A DNA stretch of 64,000 nt from Azadirachta indica (Eukaryota > Streptophyta > Magnoliopsida > Sapindales > Meliaceae), in NCBI GenBank assembly GCA_022749755.1, contig CM040453.1:828102-892101 (forward strand), read 5' to 3'. Shown here piece by piece: positions 24,052 through 36,949 of the stretch. How positions within the stretch are numbered: the stretch's first letter is position 1; every line of letters begins with the position of its first letter. Below the pieces are notes generated by a model. That model saw only the letters and a list, made by a program, of their open reading frames with translations. It was not told the DNA's origin and did not search any database. The position numbers and the translations under genes are program-made.

Positions 24052-25496
24052 CTAAGCTAAGCCAGCCCGCCTCTCCCACACAAGGTCAGAAGAGAATTCA
24101 GAGAGTGCAGCCCGCGGGTCACCATTGGAAATGGACAAGTAATATTGAGCAGTTTCACCATCGACATGCATGCTTCTCCTCAAGGAGTCAATAATCCTTC
24201 TCTTACCTTGATCGGAGGTAACCCTATTCAACACACAACTTGGCTTTTGCTCAGGTGCACCCTCGAGATACAGCACTGCTACTTCCCTTTTTGCATAAGT
24301 ATCCAACTCTATGTAGCACGTTCCATCTACAAGGATTTCTGGATTACTTACTGGAATTAATAACCTCTCCCTTGAATATATGCCATGATCACTCATCATG
24401 TTATTTAAACATTTAATGTCCATAACCTGCAAGTGAAAGAAATAATACATATCATATGTTAGAGCCTCAATTTTGAGAACTTGCAATGTAACAAGGAAAC
24501 AGAACATATCATTCTAGAATGTCTGCATGAAACAATAAGAAAGACAACGAGATATGAAGCATTGCCATGCAGTAGAATACGTTAACTTTGTCACACCTGT
24601 TCACTGAAACCCATCAAAAAGCAAAGTTTAAAACACAATCAAGTAACCTAAGAGATTCTGTTTCTAAATCTAAAGAAGGAGGCAAGTTTCTGCCCTTTGC
24701 TTTCATTCATACTTTCCCTGTTACATCACAAGCCTACTAGAAGACACTTCTTCTTTACTTGCTGATGAAACCAACAAGGCCAATGAACCAAGACAACACA
24801 TTGCCTAAATCATCTTTTAAACACAATCTTCTGAGGATTTATCTGATTTTAACAACACTTCATAATGAAATTATCTAATAAGTTCTTCAATCTTCATAGC
24901 CAGCAAATGATCAATAATTTGTCAAACAAATCGACTGTACGGGACGTTTTTGTTGAATCCAAGAGAACTTTCAGACAAATTTCAGAAATGCAACAGTGAT
25001 TTTCATTAAAGTTCCAATCTTTCGTGCAATCCGACCATATTTCAGTAAGTAAAAGTAACCCAAAAAAAGGGGAAAAACAAAAAAACAATTCAGCTACCTG
25101 AACAGAGTACTTGACGGCAAGACTGGCAACGGTATCTCCGCGCACAAGACGGTGGGAAATGGCGAACTTCCGAATCCCATTATCTCTCCAGAAAGATCCA
25201 TTCGCAGGTTTTCCCACAACTTCTTTCAGCTTCCAAGGAGCCTTGAACGCGAAGACGATCATATTATTATCGGACGCGACGGCGTTCCAGACCCTGCTCA
25301 CGCAGCTGGCGCGTGCGAGGTCCGTGACGGAGAGTTTCGATAAGATTAAACGCAGCGTGTCGGGGCAGGTGAGAGCGGTCAAGTGGGAGTTCATGGGAGA
25401 GATTACGGTTGATGGGTCGGCGGAGATTGAGGAGGTGGAGGAGAGAAGTTGGTCTTGGGGAGGTTCGTCGTCGTTTTGGTCACCACAACATCCCAC
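24052..25496 (-). CDS. F-box and LysM domain protein
   Basis: Two exons, 25496-25098 and 24426-24052, joined in phase to 257 aa. Residues 1-40 are a polar leader (MGCCGDQNDDEPPQDQ). An F-box follows at about residues 40-85 (CPDTLRLILSKLSVTDLARA, then SRVWN). A LysM module sits at about residues 110-160 (HRLVRGDTVASLAVKYSVQV, then LNN and LLIPV). The combination matches the small Arabidopsis LysM/F-box protein encoded beside AXR4 (recalled as At1g55000). An F-box suggests an SCF ubiquitin ligase adaptor. The LysM module here is intracellular: no signal peptide or membrane span is seen, so it is not a chitin receptor. The 671-bp intron lies inside the LysM. The target is unknown. Confidence 0.85.
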
Positions 25497-26447
25497 TTTT
25501 AGATGGACATTGTTGTGTTTGTTTTGTGGTCGTGTGAGCTTTTTCTGGTGCTCTGTTTTCGTCCTTTGACAGGTAGGTGGAAACGGAAATTATTTATTTA
25601 ACACTCGTTTTGAGTAAATTTCTGTACAAATGTTTAGGGTTATTATCAAACTAATCCTTGTGTTTGGAAGATTAAAAATTAAGTTATAATTTATTTTTTT
25701 TTCAATTTACCCGAGTGAGTGTGTCGGTGCATATAAAAATGAAAAATCCACAACTGTTGGCGAAAATTAAACCTCTGGCGAATTTATCACAACATTTAGT
25801 TTGCATGCATTATTTTATTTTAAATAAAAATTTAAGAATTTGTTTGATTCTTTCAATATTAAATTTAAGGTTGCATTAAATTTAGAACAACCTTATTATT
25901 CCAATGGAGATGAGAACTTATGATTAGGTTTTTGAAAAAATTTCTAAACCCACAATTTTGACGAAAACTTTTGATTTCTTATCTAGTATATTTAACTCTA
26001 TATATTCCTTTTACACGTAAAATTCATTGAATATACGAAAACGGCTATACCAAAGGTCCTGTTACTTGTATTAAGAGCTAAGAATGGTTTTGTGCAATAT
26101 TTAAAAAAAAAAAAAATCCAAATAAAAGAAGCTTGGGCTAATAACAGCTGGAACATGTTAACATGTCTGAGTTAACAGATTGTTATGAATACAATCAACC
26201 ATTGAAGCATTTTCATTTTCACTCAAAACAAACCAAAGAAAGAAGGAAGAAAAACCTAACTATCAAAGATCGTGGAGAAGGCGTTCAAGAAGAAAAATTA
26301 TAGAAGAATAAGATTACAAACTTTTTCAAAAATGGGGAATAGATATCAGAAAAACAGCATGAAACAGCTTTTCTCATGGTAGGCACTCTACCGCCATAAG
26401 CTCTGGTTAACAACTTACTCTTACAGAGATGAAAACAGGTAAACAGA
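25497..26447. other. Gap upstream of the F-box/LysM gene
   Basis: 951 bp between the F-box/LysM start and the AXR4 stop, both leftward genes. It contains the promoter of the former and the 3' flank of the latter, and is AT-rich after about 25650. No gene or strong repeat is visible. Confidence 0.55.
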
Positions 26448-28850
26448 TCATTGACCCCATGCATGACCTAGACCATATGCATCCATGTAGCCTGCTGCAT
26501 GATCATGACCGTCATGGTGGTCATGGCCATGACCATGATGATGGTCGTGATGTTGGCCACCGCTCTTCGCTTCATCAAGCATCTTCTGCATATGCTCCGG
26601 TATGACCTCTTCCTCAAATTGTCTGACAGTTTTCGGTAAAGAGGATACAAACTTAGCAATGTGCTCTGCTAACTCACCAGCAGTGTCTGCCTGAAACCAC
26701 GATGCCAGGAGGTTATAATTTCTGGTTGGCCAAGAACTCAGCCCAAAAGAGGAAAAAATGTCAAAATGGAATTTAAGGCTAGAAACATGTCTGAATTAGT
26801 CGATGTCATATACAACTGCTGTGATTTATCATATGCAAGTGGAGGAAAATAAATAGCAACAGCTTTTCTGGTGCAATTTCTTCTCTTCATGTTAATTGTT
26901 TCTTACTATCATTCCAAGCACATTATGCCTAAGATGGTATCGCAGCAAAGCCGTTTCTCTGTTTCATTAAAATTCTGAATGACATAAATGAGCTAAAGCA
27001 GCCAATCTATGCAGTCAGGATCGAAGCATCACTGAATTGAATGGACTTCAAAGCATGGATACTGTTAATTGTTATAGGAAGACTTCAAGACTATATAAGT
27101 GCCCCCAAAATCTTCATTTTTATAAGTAACTTGACAACCATGAACAAATTTCTCACATCCATGTGCTTATAACACAAATCACTTGACATAGTAAATCCTT
27201 GTTTTGGTAATATTGAATATATGGCAGATGGCAAACATGAGCTCCCAAATGCACACGTATACACACAAAGATGAGGCAATCACTTTAAAGTCATTGTGAA
27301 GCACACCCACTAGCTCACTTCTATAGCACTACGGTTATGTCAATGATATTCCATAATCCACTTACCATCGAAGTATGCAACCAAAATTTGTTTCACTTAC
27401 TAACAATACAGTCTCTAAGTAATACACTAAGTAATACACATAAGCTAAAGAACACTTGACTGGGAGGCATCACAGTCACACTGTTTAAGACCTATGTCAA
27501 TCTCATTCATTATAACAAATCAAAATTTCAAAACATTCCCAGAATCAAGTTACTAATTATAACATCATAAAATCAAACTAATTTAGAAGCATACAAAATT
27601 TCTTGGCACATAAATCATTACACAAAATAAAGTAGCAACAGATTTAGGACACAATGAATACTCACCTGAGGCCACCGCCCACCCAAATGTTTTACAAACT
27701 TTGCTTGCGGAAGTGCATCTGCAACTCGACTTCCTTCCTCACTCCATTCTTTAGACCAACCACTAGACCAAAGCAATTGCATTGGCACTTCTTTTAACAC
27801 ATCCAAACCGCCCCATTCTCCTATATCAAAGCTGTTATTCAGCTTCTTTCCCATCTCTGAAATAGCTATACCCTGGTCTCTTCCCTTCAGAAGCACTCTG
27901 TTACCCTCAACATCAAAACTGCCAAGACTCTTCATACAACAAGACCTAATCAAATAATGATATGCAAATTGGTATCCTAAAAACATGTCCCTAATCAATG
28001 GATAATTCAAAACGCACAAAGGCAAAGCAGGTTTTAATCCCGTATCTATAAGCGTTATGCTTTTAACTAAGCCAGAATTTTCAGCTATCCAATTTGCACT
28101 CATCGCCAAAGCTGAATCATGCAAAACTAAATGCACAGGAGCTAAACTAAATGTATCTATAACTTGCCCTAGAACCGTGCCAAACTCTTCACTACCCAGT
28201 TCAATAACTTTATCACTCTTTCTCTCCAAAACCCTAGCTTTCATTATCTCCTCATAAGGGATCTCACCAGTCTCAACAATCTGATCAAACGCCCAAAACA
28301 AACCCTTTTCTTGAATCAACCCATAAACATCTCTAAACCTCTGTAAAATCCCATCTGACCTCCCTTCAATCTCCTCCGTCGATCTATCAGAAAACCCATT
28401 CCCAGGTAAATCAATGGCCATTACATGAATCTGTTTAGACCCTAAACACTCGGCCATTTCACGAAATGCAAACGAGCTAAGACCCAACCCATGTACGATA
28501 AAAACATTCTCCGTCGATTCCGCGGCGTTTTGGAAAGTGAAAAGCTCGATGGGCGACCGATGGGAACTCGTTTGAACCTTGATAACGCGACCTTCAGAGT
28601 AGTGTTGGCGAAGTGAGTTGCTTAAGCCGAGAAACCAAGACCTGGGATTCTTGTCTTGAGCAGAGAAAGAGACGAAGAGAGGAGTTATAAGAGAGACGAA
28701 AACCATCACGTAGAACCAGAAGAAAAATGGGTTTGCGTATTGGGGTTTTCTTGTTTTTGAATTGGGTTTTGGCTTTGGTTTCTCTTCTTGTTGCCGTTGT
28801 TGCTGTTGTTGTTGTGGCTCTTTGTCTGGTTCTTCTGCTATGATCGCCAT
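26448..28850 (-). CDS. AXR4: AUXIN RESISTANT 4 (AXR4) homologue, ER membrane protein
   Basis: ER accessory protein needed for correct localisation of the auxin influx carrier AUX1 in Arabidopsis. Two exons, 28850-27666 and 26690-26448, give 475 aa. The start MAIIAEEPD fits the family; an upstream in-frame Met at 28946 would add a basic stretch and is not favoured. Seen in order: a polar Gln-rich N-terminus, one membrane span at about residues 45-65 (PFFFWFYVMVFVSLITPLFV), then a divergent alpha/beta-hydrolase-like lumenal domain with VIVHG-like (FIVHGLGLSSFAF), AIDLPGNGFSD and VHLVLHDSA. The C-terminus is His/Asp/Gly-rich (HHDHHHGHGHDHHDGHDH), encoded wholly by exon 2. The hydrolase nucleophile elbow lacks the usual G-x-S-x-G (HDSAL), as expected for AXR4, so catalysis is doubtful. 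The intron is 975 bp. Confidence 0.93.
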
Positions 28851-29654
28851 TTTCCGCCCTCGGTAACTTTTTGCCTTTTTTCTTTTTCTTTTCTTTTTAA
28901 GCTTAAAATGAAGAGATCTAATGGAGAGGCGAGACTGCTCAGACACGAAGAGGAAAGTTACCGTTGCTTTTATAGTTTAAGAATAGAACGGTGTCGTTAC
29001 AAGTAGATTGGTTTTGGATACAGCATTTTTGTATTTTCTAAAATTCTGCAGCTTCATTTGAGATAATAATATTTTTAACGATCACAAATAAGAATATCAT
29101 TTATTTAATTATAACAAATAGGTCCTTGAACCCTAATAAATTAACTAAAATTATTTTTATAAAATTAAAATTTTTATAGTGAATATATTAGACAATAATT
29201 TAGTACTAAATAATATTTTAATAAAAAAAATCAAAGACGTATTTGGTACAAATAAAAGAAATGTTATTTTGAAGAAGTGAAGTGAAAAATAAGAATATCG
29301 GTATTATTGCTGATTTTCTACTTGTATTGGATAAGTTCCGTCACCTACTCAAATAACTGAGCGTTTTTTAGAACATTAAAATTTATAACTAACGTTATAT
29401 TTTAATTATTTTAAGAAAACTTCGTGACTTATTCAATATAAATAAAAAAATATGTTTGTATATTGAAAAACTTAAAAATAAGTGACCCGGATGTCATTAT
29501 CCCATACTTTTCCGGAAGTTTAGGAATATAAACGACATCGTTTATTAGTCATCTACCTCTAGTTCTTCCCTAAGCTAAACTGAACTCAATAAGTGCTTTC
29601 TCTTCTTACAACACGAATCTTATCTTAACTCTCTATCTTCAGAGAATCGTTAGC
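28851..29654. promoter_or_regulatory. Divergent promoter region, AXR4 / aminopeptidase P
   Basis: 804 bp between two start codons on opposite strands, so both promoters must lie here or overlap. The centre (29040-29480) is AT-rich; the edges are leader-like. No conserved motif was assigned. Confidence 0.5.
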
Positions 29655-32600
29655 ATGTACTCGCTTCCATCGCAGGCAACGCGCCCTCTCTCCCTCACCA
29701 AATCCGCCCTTCATTTTCGCTTCCTGTCTTCTGTTTCTCTTCCCATTTTCCACAAATTGCAAAGCCGCCTATCCTTTTCCAAAAATTATCCAAAGGCGCC
29801 TCTCTTTATTAGAAACTGCACTTCCATCACTGCCAAGCCCTCGTCGGAGTTCAACAGGAACCGGATCCCCGATGCACCTGACGAGAAGCTCCGCGCTCTT
29901 CGAGAGCTCTTTTCCAGGCCTGGAGTTAATATTGACGCGTATATCATACCTTCCCAGGATGCTCATCAGGTTTAAATTATGGATCCTTTTGCTGCTTCTG
30001 ATTTGTTTGTGGTTTATGATGGTAATGTTGAGAGTAGAATTCCAGTGGAGGTTTGGTTATTTAGAGTAAAAAACAGCTTTTATTTCATTTGTGTAAATGG
30101 TTCTGTCTCTTAATTTTTATGAAAATATGAGGCTTTGGTGTCAGTTTTTGGTTTTTTGAGCCGGAGTTTCTGTTCACGGTTTAGTCAGATGGACTCTGGC
30201 TGTTTTCTGCTGTTGCCTGGAAAAATTTGAGCTCTGCTATTGGTTGTCTGTTCAATTGCTTCCTCTGTCCCTCTTTTGAATTTGTTTTTTAGGTGCTGCC
30301 AGCTAAATCTTTAGTGTTTGCAGGTTCTGTTTTGTGGATTGAAAGATTTTTGAGGGTCCCATTTAGGTCTTTTTGGCTCATGCGTATTGACCATGTAGTT
30401 ATTGACATCTCTATGTTCCACTATTTAAGTTTTAATTTTTCTCTTGGAATTCCAGAGTGAATTCATTGCTGAATGTTATATGAGGAGGGCATATATATCC
30501 GGATTTACCGGTAGTGCTGGCACTGCTATTGTCACAAAAGATAAAGCAGCTCTTTGGACAGATGGTCGTTATTTTCTCCAGGTTTGACATGAAAATACTA
30601 AGCTTCTTGTTTGCTAGCTTTATTGGTTTTGTATAGTCACCATATTTTTTTGGGCTTTTTTTTTTAATGAAAAAATTGTTTATATTCTGCATTGATAGGA
30701 CTTTATGCATTTCAATCCTCTAGTTGATATGTTATAGTTAATTATTTCTCAACATGATTATTAGGCCGAGCAGCAGTTGAGCTCTAGCTGGATTCTCATG
30801 CGGAGTGGTAATCTTGGAGTCCCTACAACAAGTGAATGGCTAAATGATGTTTTGGCTGCAGGAGGCAGAGTTGGCATTGATCCTGTGAGCAATTCCTCAA
30901 CTTCATAAATTTGGGTGGATCACATTATTTGTTTTGTTCTTCTTTAGGCACTTGCAGGTGCCTGATGCTACCTTTTCTTTGATAATGTGAAGGGAGCAGT
31001 TTCTCTTCTCTTCTGATGCTGCAGAGGAATTGAAGGAGGCTATAGCTAAGAAGAATCATGAGTTAGTATACTTGTATGATCTTAATCTTGTGGATGTTAT
31101 ATGGAAGGAATCTAGACCAAAGCCTCCAAATAAACCAATTAGAGTACATGACCTGAAATATGCTGGAATTGATGCGATGTCAAAACTATCTTCCTTGAGA
31201 TCTGAGCTTGCTGATGCTGGTTCGTCTGCAATTGTAATATCAATGCTTGATGAGATTGCCTGGCTGCTAAATTTGGTAATAGTTTAATCTGCTCTCTTGG
31301 ACCTCTCTGTTAACTTTTATATGTAAGCAGAGTGCTTATAAATATTGTATTTCAAATTTTGTTGGAGGGCTGTATTTTGTAGAATTTCTCTGTTTGCTTG
31401 AGATTGGAGCAAAATTCTGTGTTAATTGTAGTAATTCAGTAGTGGTTTCTGCTTCTATCATTATACCTCTAATAAGAATCATTCAACAACTTTGTTTTGC
31501 AGAGAGGAAGTGACGTTCCACATTCGCCTGTTATGTATGCTTACTTAATTGTAGAAATTGATGGAGCAAAATTATTTATGGATGATTCTAAGGTCACTCC
31601 AGAAGTGATGAATCACTTGAAGAATGCTGGTGTGGAGTTGAGGCCATATGATTCCATCCTTTCTGAGATAAAAAGGCAGGTTTTGTGGAGCTCTGATGTG
31701 CCTGCTCTGTGAACATGCTATGTTTCATATCTGTTTGTGTACTACTGTGAAGAAGTTTTACTTTCTATTTTTGCTCATTATGACTTCACCTCGTGCCTGT
31801 AAACCCTAAACCTACTTCAATGGTAGGCTTAATGTCTGTTCATTACATTAATAAGACACATTAGACTTTCTGGCTGTTAGAACAACAATGAACTATGATC
31901 TTTTTGGGGGCGTGAAAACTATTGCCTACAATAGATGACATTATAGTCTAGCATTGCAAGTATTTTTTACTTGATGTGTGATCATGTAAACTCATTTGCT
32001 GACCGCTTTAAGCTAATAGATGGCCTTTTCTTCTTTTCCAGTTTGGCAGCTCAAGGAGCTAAACTTTGGTTGGATCCTTCCTCTGTTAATGCTGCTATTA
32101 TGAATACCTATACGATTGCCTGTGAGAAGTATCTTGGAAATACTGATAATAAAAGGAGAAGTAGGACTAAGATGTATGGTGACACCAACGGTCAGTCTGG
32201 AGGATCCACTGGGGTTCTTAAGACGTCCCCTATCTCTTTTGCAAAGGCACTGAAAAATTCTGCTGAGCTAGAAGGAATGCGAAACTCTCATTTGAGGTAA
32301 TTGATTCTTTCAATGGAAGATGATGGCCTTATTTGGGTGTACTGCATGTATACGGACATGTTCAATGTATTAATGCTTTTTGTGAACCATGGCTAAGGGT
32401 TTGTATATATTATCCTGTCCTTAAATTGCAAGATTTGAAATGAAGTAATTCATCAATAACAATCTAAAAGAATAATGCGTGAAAATTGATGAAAGGTCAA
32501 TTTGATGATGTCATTTTTTATGAAATTTTCCTAAGAAAAATATATTGGTTCCTTCTTTGTGTAAAGGTCATGAAAAATATCTTGCGAGTAAGAGGAGGAT

Positions 32601-35299
32601 GCAAGTTGGGATCCATTTACATTCATTGGGATCCATAAACATTCATGCTCTATCTTCTTGAGGATGTAACTTGTTACTTTTGGTTAGGAGAAAATCTTCT
32701 GTTAGTATTCTCTGTGAGAAAGGCAGATCAGCCAAAGAATTTTAACAAATATTTACATCATAATGTTCTTATGCAGGGATGCTGCTGCTTTAGCAAAGTT
32801 TTGGGACTGGCTGGAAGAGGACATTCATAATGGTGCAGCACTAACGGAGGTAGATGTTGCAGACAAACTTCTTGAGTTCCGTTCAAAGCAGGATGGTTTT
32901 CTAGATACTAGCTTCGATACCATAAGTGGTATATTAACTTCCGAATTGTTGATTAGCATCTTCTACCTTAGTTATTCTGGTTAAATATGAATATCATAGA
33001 TTATTTTCTCACTGTTAGCATGGAAAGATTTTGCAACTTCTGATCTTCTCTTGTTCAGTTCTTCGGCAGTGCCAGTGTGGAAATTTTTAATTGATAGTCA
33101 GTGAATATTTTTAAAAGATGAGAAATGTTTTCAGATTCTTAGTTATCTGTTACCTTCAAGTAGAAACTTATTGCAGCAAATGTTCTTATCATCTGTTTCC
33201 CAATTGCTTTGCTAACAATTAGGATGATCTTACAGGTTCAGGTGCAAATGGTGCTATCATACATTACAGAGCAGAACCAGAGAAATGTAGCATTGTGGAT
33301 CCAACAAAACTTTTCTTATTAGATAGTGGAGCTCAATATGTTGATGGAACAACTGACATAACAAGGACAGTGCACTTTGGTGAACCTACAGCTCGAGAAA
33401 AGGAATGCTACACCTGTGTTTTACAGGTTTTAAATTTTTCTTGATCTGTCTTATACCTCATACTAAATTTTCTGCTGCATTCTGCCTTTTTTTTTTTTTC
33501 CCTCTTTTATGCGTATCTCTAGCTGTCTTGGCATGTCTTCTTTAATGTTCGACTTCTCTAGAGGACAATTTTTGCTGTTAAAGAACTTGGGTATTTTGGT
33601 ATATTTTGAGTGTATAGCATATGATTGCAGGGTCATATAGCTCTTGATCAGGCAGTATTCCCCGAAAATACTCCTGGTTTCGTGTTGGATGCTTTTGCTC
33701 GTTCTTGTCTTTGGAAGATTGGACTTGATTACCGACATGGTAATTATTCCACACTTCTTTTGTCTTAATGTGTTCTGCGGAAATTTTGCGATTATGAGTT
33801 TATGACTCGATTTAAAGAAGGAGTTGGTTCATTATTTATTTCTCTTTCCATGCATTAGGGACTGGCCACGGAGTAGGAGCCGCACTGAATGTTCATGAGG
33901 GCCCCCAAAGTATTAGCTTTAGATATGGAAATATGACTCCCCTAATGGAAGGCATGATTGTTAGCAATGAACCTGGTTATTATGAAGACCATGCCTTTGG
34001 CATTCGGATTGAGGTATAACATTCATTCATTGAGCTATGTCCTTATGTTTTCAATAATTCAGCTTCAACTGCAATTACTGACGAATCTGAGGGAGATACT
34101 TGTGATATCTGATTTAAATACTTACTTCCTGATATTTGCTTAATTGGATTCATTGATGCTTTATCGTGGCAATAATTGATATACAGACAAATCTGCTAAA
34201 TGTTTTATCAGTATTTGATAACATCCTTTTTCGCTATTTATTCTTGCATTCCTTTGTATCACTGTGTCTTTGCAGAATCTTCTTTATGTGAAAGAAGTTG
34301 ACACGCCAAATCGATTTGGAGGAATTTCATATTTGGGATTTGAGAAACTCACATTTGTTCCCATTCAGGTATTCTTATGAGAATCAGTCTGTCCTTGACT
34401 TGTTATAGTATCTTCAAACATCTATGCTTTGGGATACTTGTTCCATCTTTTTTTCCTAATGAGCAATTTCGTTCTAGAGTTACCTTCTGAACTGTGTTTG
34501 TAATTTACATTTGGATGTCTGCTTGCAGACGAAATTGGTCGATTTATCTTTGATGTCCCCTTCAGAGACAGATTGGCTCAACAATTACCATTCACAAGTT
34601 TGGGAGAAGGTAATTGCAAGTCTAAGAAACAATGTCAGCTTGCTCTTCACTCTGTTTTGCTACCTATGTCCATGCACACATGCTCATTGTGATCCTGATA
34701 TGTTCCTTTGGGACGCATTGATCAACCTACAATTTTAATATGGGAGACTGACAATTGGACCCCGATTATAAAAATAAATGTCAAATGCACCTCCGAAGCC
34801 AAAATAATGTAAATCATTCAATTAATTTTATTAATACATCATTTTTTATTTCATTTTTCCGTTTCAGTTAAACACTAAAAGGGTATAATAGTCTTTACAA
34901 ATATATCATAATAAAATAAAATTTTAATAATAATAAAAAAGATAATCTTTTTAATAAATAAATATACAAATAACTATTATCATTAAAAAAATAAAAATAA
35001 ATTAATTGAAAAATTTATCTAAAAATTAATTTTAAAAATGAAACCCTAAATCTAGTAATCCCAACACTATTTATTTATTTATTTATTTTTTTTTTCCTTG
35101 AGAGAATTTTGGCTCCAGAGAAATCTTACTTACGAAGTTTTCATTTCAGTCCCACATTCTGGTGAACTGTTTGTAATTCTGGTTTTGCAGTTTAGAGATT
35201 AGTGATAATTGACATGATGGTTGGCAGGTTTCACCATTGCTGGATGGCTCTGCTCGTCAGTGGCTTTGGAACAACACAAGACCAGTTGTGAAAGAGTAA
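29655..35299 (+). CDS. APP2: Chloroplast aminopeptidase P (Xaa-Pro aminopeptidase), APP2-like
   Basis: Metallopeptidase (M24B) that removes an N-terminal residue preceding proline. Thirteen exons: 29655-29969, 30456-30581, 30765-30884, 31000-31275, 31503-31675, 32042-32296, 32777-32928, 33236-33426, 33631-33739, 33859-34013, 34276-34368, 34529-34609 and 35228-35299, giving 705 aa. The first 70 residues are Ser/Arg-rich with few acids, a likely plastid transit peptide. Two creatinase-like domains precede the pita-bread domain. Metal ligands by homology are Asp502, Asp513 (DSGAQY...TTDITRT), His576 (GTGHGVG), Glu610 (NEPGYY) and Glu647 (GFEKL). Intron 5 needs a GC donor (AAG, then GCAGGT) to stay in frame. 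Intron 12 (34610-35227) holds an AT-rich insertion-like stretch. The coding sequence looks intact. Confidence 0.95.
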
Positions 35300-36949
35300 T
35301 TCCCTGAAGAGTCTTAGCTTCATTACTTCCTACAGATGTTGTACGTTCAAATCAATCAAAGCAATGACAAACTATAGTTGTTTTGTACAGAACATTGTAT
35401 TGCAGTAAAACCGTGTATAACTTATTACTGTTTGTACTTCTGAAAAGCATATTAATGCTTTTGAAAGTTACTGTTTTACCATTATTAAGGTCTATTCTTG
35501 AACCATTTGATCTGAAGTCAAGAGTATCAGACCAGGCAATTTATATTCCACAACAGTTTTCTTGCAACAATGAAAGCACCCAATTCTTGAGAGAAAACAC
35601 CGAAAGTATCCGATCATAATTTGAAGCAAACATTGTTGCACCAGTAAGGACTCTTTTTTATTTTTATTTTCAATGGTGCAAGTCTTCTTGTGAAAAGGAT
35701 TGCTGAGTAAGCAATTTTTTCTATCAGGTTCGTACGAAAATAGGCATCACAATTAGTCTGCACGTTCGACATATGCTGAAAATTCCTATTTATAATATTC
35801 GTTTTATCTTTTTCCTTTTTCTTCATTTAATGTTTCGTATTTTTGTTTTTGGGGTAATAATTTCTTTTTAATTCTCCTTAAAATTTTTGAATTTTAATGA
35901 AAATCACGTAAACTTTGACCCCTGTCATAAACTGTACATGTTGTCGAGTATTTGTTTGAGCATGAAAGATGTAAAAAATTCATGAATATTTGCTTTTAGA
36001 TGCGGGTTTGAAATACTAGTTGAGAAACAAAGGCTAAAACATCCAATGTCTCATGATTTAATTGTTCTTGAAACTCAAGTTTTGTTTTCGAGGTTTTATG
36101 CAGCAGCCAGCAGCACACCACAAGATAAATTTGATCTCCTTTCATTCCAATTAATTTTGTAGTTTGAGCCCAGTGAGCATTTCTTGTCACCATCACAATA
36201 TTACAATACGACTAAACCACAGGTTCAAACGCATTGCCGGCGGCTGTCCTGCTGCAGAAAACATGGAACAAAACTTGATCATTTGACTCACTTGTAAGGT
36301 AAAAATAAATTATCCGAATCTTTGGAATTGTGATTTTTAAATTTTACCTTCTTTTGTCAAGTTAACATTTGTGATGTTTGTATATATACTGAAGTGATTC
36401 TTTCTTATAACAGCTGCAATTGCTCTATTTTCCTTTTATTTGAATTTTCTTAAAATCAAACTCATCTAGAAGGTATAAATCCATTAATTGGAATCAGTTC
36501 TACATAATTATGGTAGAAGAAAAAGCTTAACGTAATTTCTTTTAACCAAAAAAAAAAAAATTATATACTTGCTAAATGCTCTAAAATATGTAAATCTAGA
36601 AACTATTGCAGAATTCCATATTTCAATTTATTTGCTTCAATATATTTGTATAGGAAATCTCTCAAGAACACTGTGGATCATTAGAATACTGTAACATGTC
36701 AATCAAATTTATAGAAAATTATCCACCATAACTATTAGCTCTCATTTTTTTTTTTTGAAGCTTTTACTTTTAAATTATAGGGATAAGAATTTGCACAAAA
36801 ACATTATTTTAAAAAATAAGTATGTTACAACAGATTGAGAGCATATACTTATGAATTACAACAACAATCAGATTCTATGATTTGATTCGGTATCTCCAGT
36901 TTCGATAAATGAAATGGATGATTCTGCTTACCCTCTACCATAAATGAAT
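35300..36949. other. Convergent 3' gap, aminopeptidase P / LACS
   Basis: 1.65 kb between two stop codons. It holds both 3' untranslated regions and AT-rich spacer with homopolymer runs (for example 36548-36560 and 36749-36758). No gene-like ORF was recognised. Confidence 0.55.

Noticed and set aside
34740..35090. Named transposon in aminopeptidase P intron 12
   Set aside because: The stretch is AT-rich and insertion-like but has no terminal repeats that I can see.
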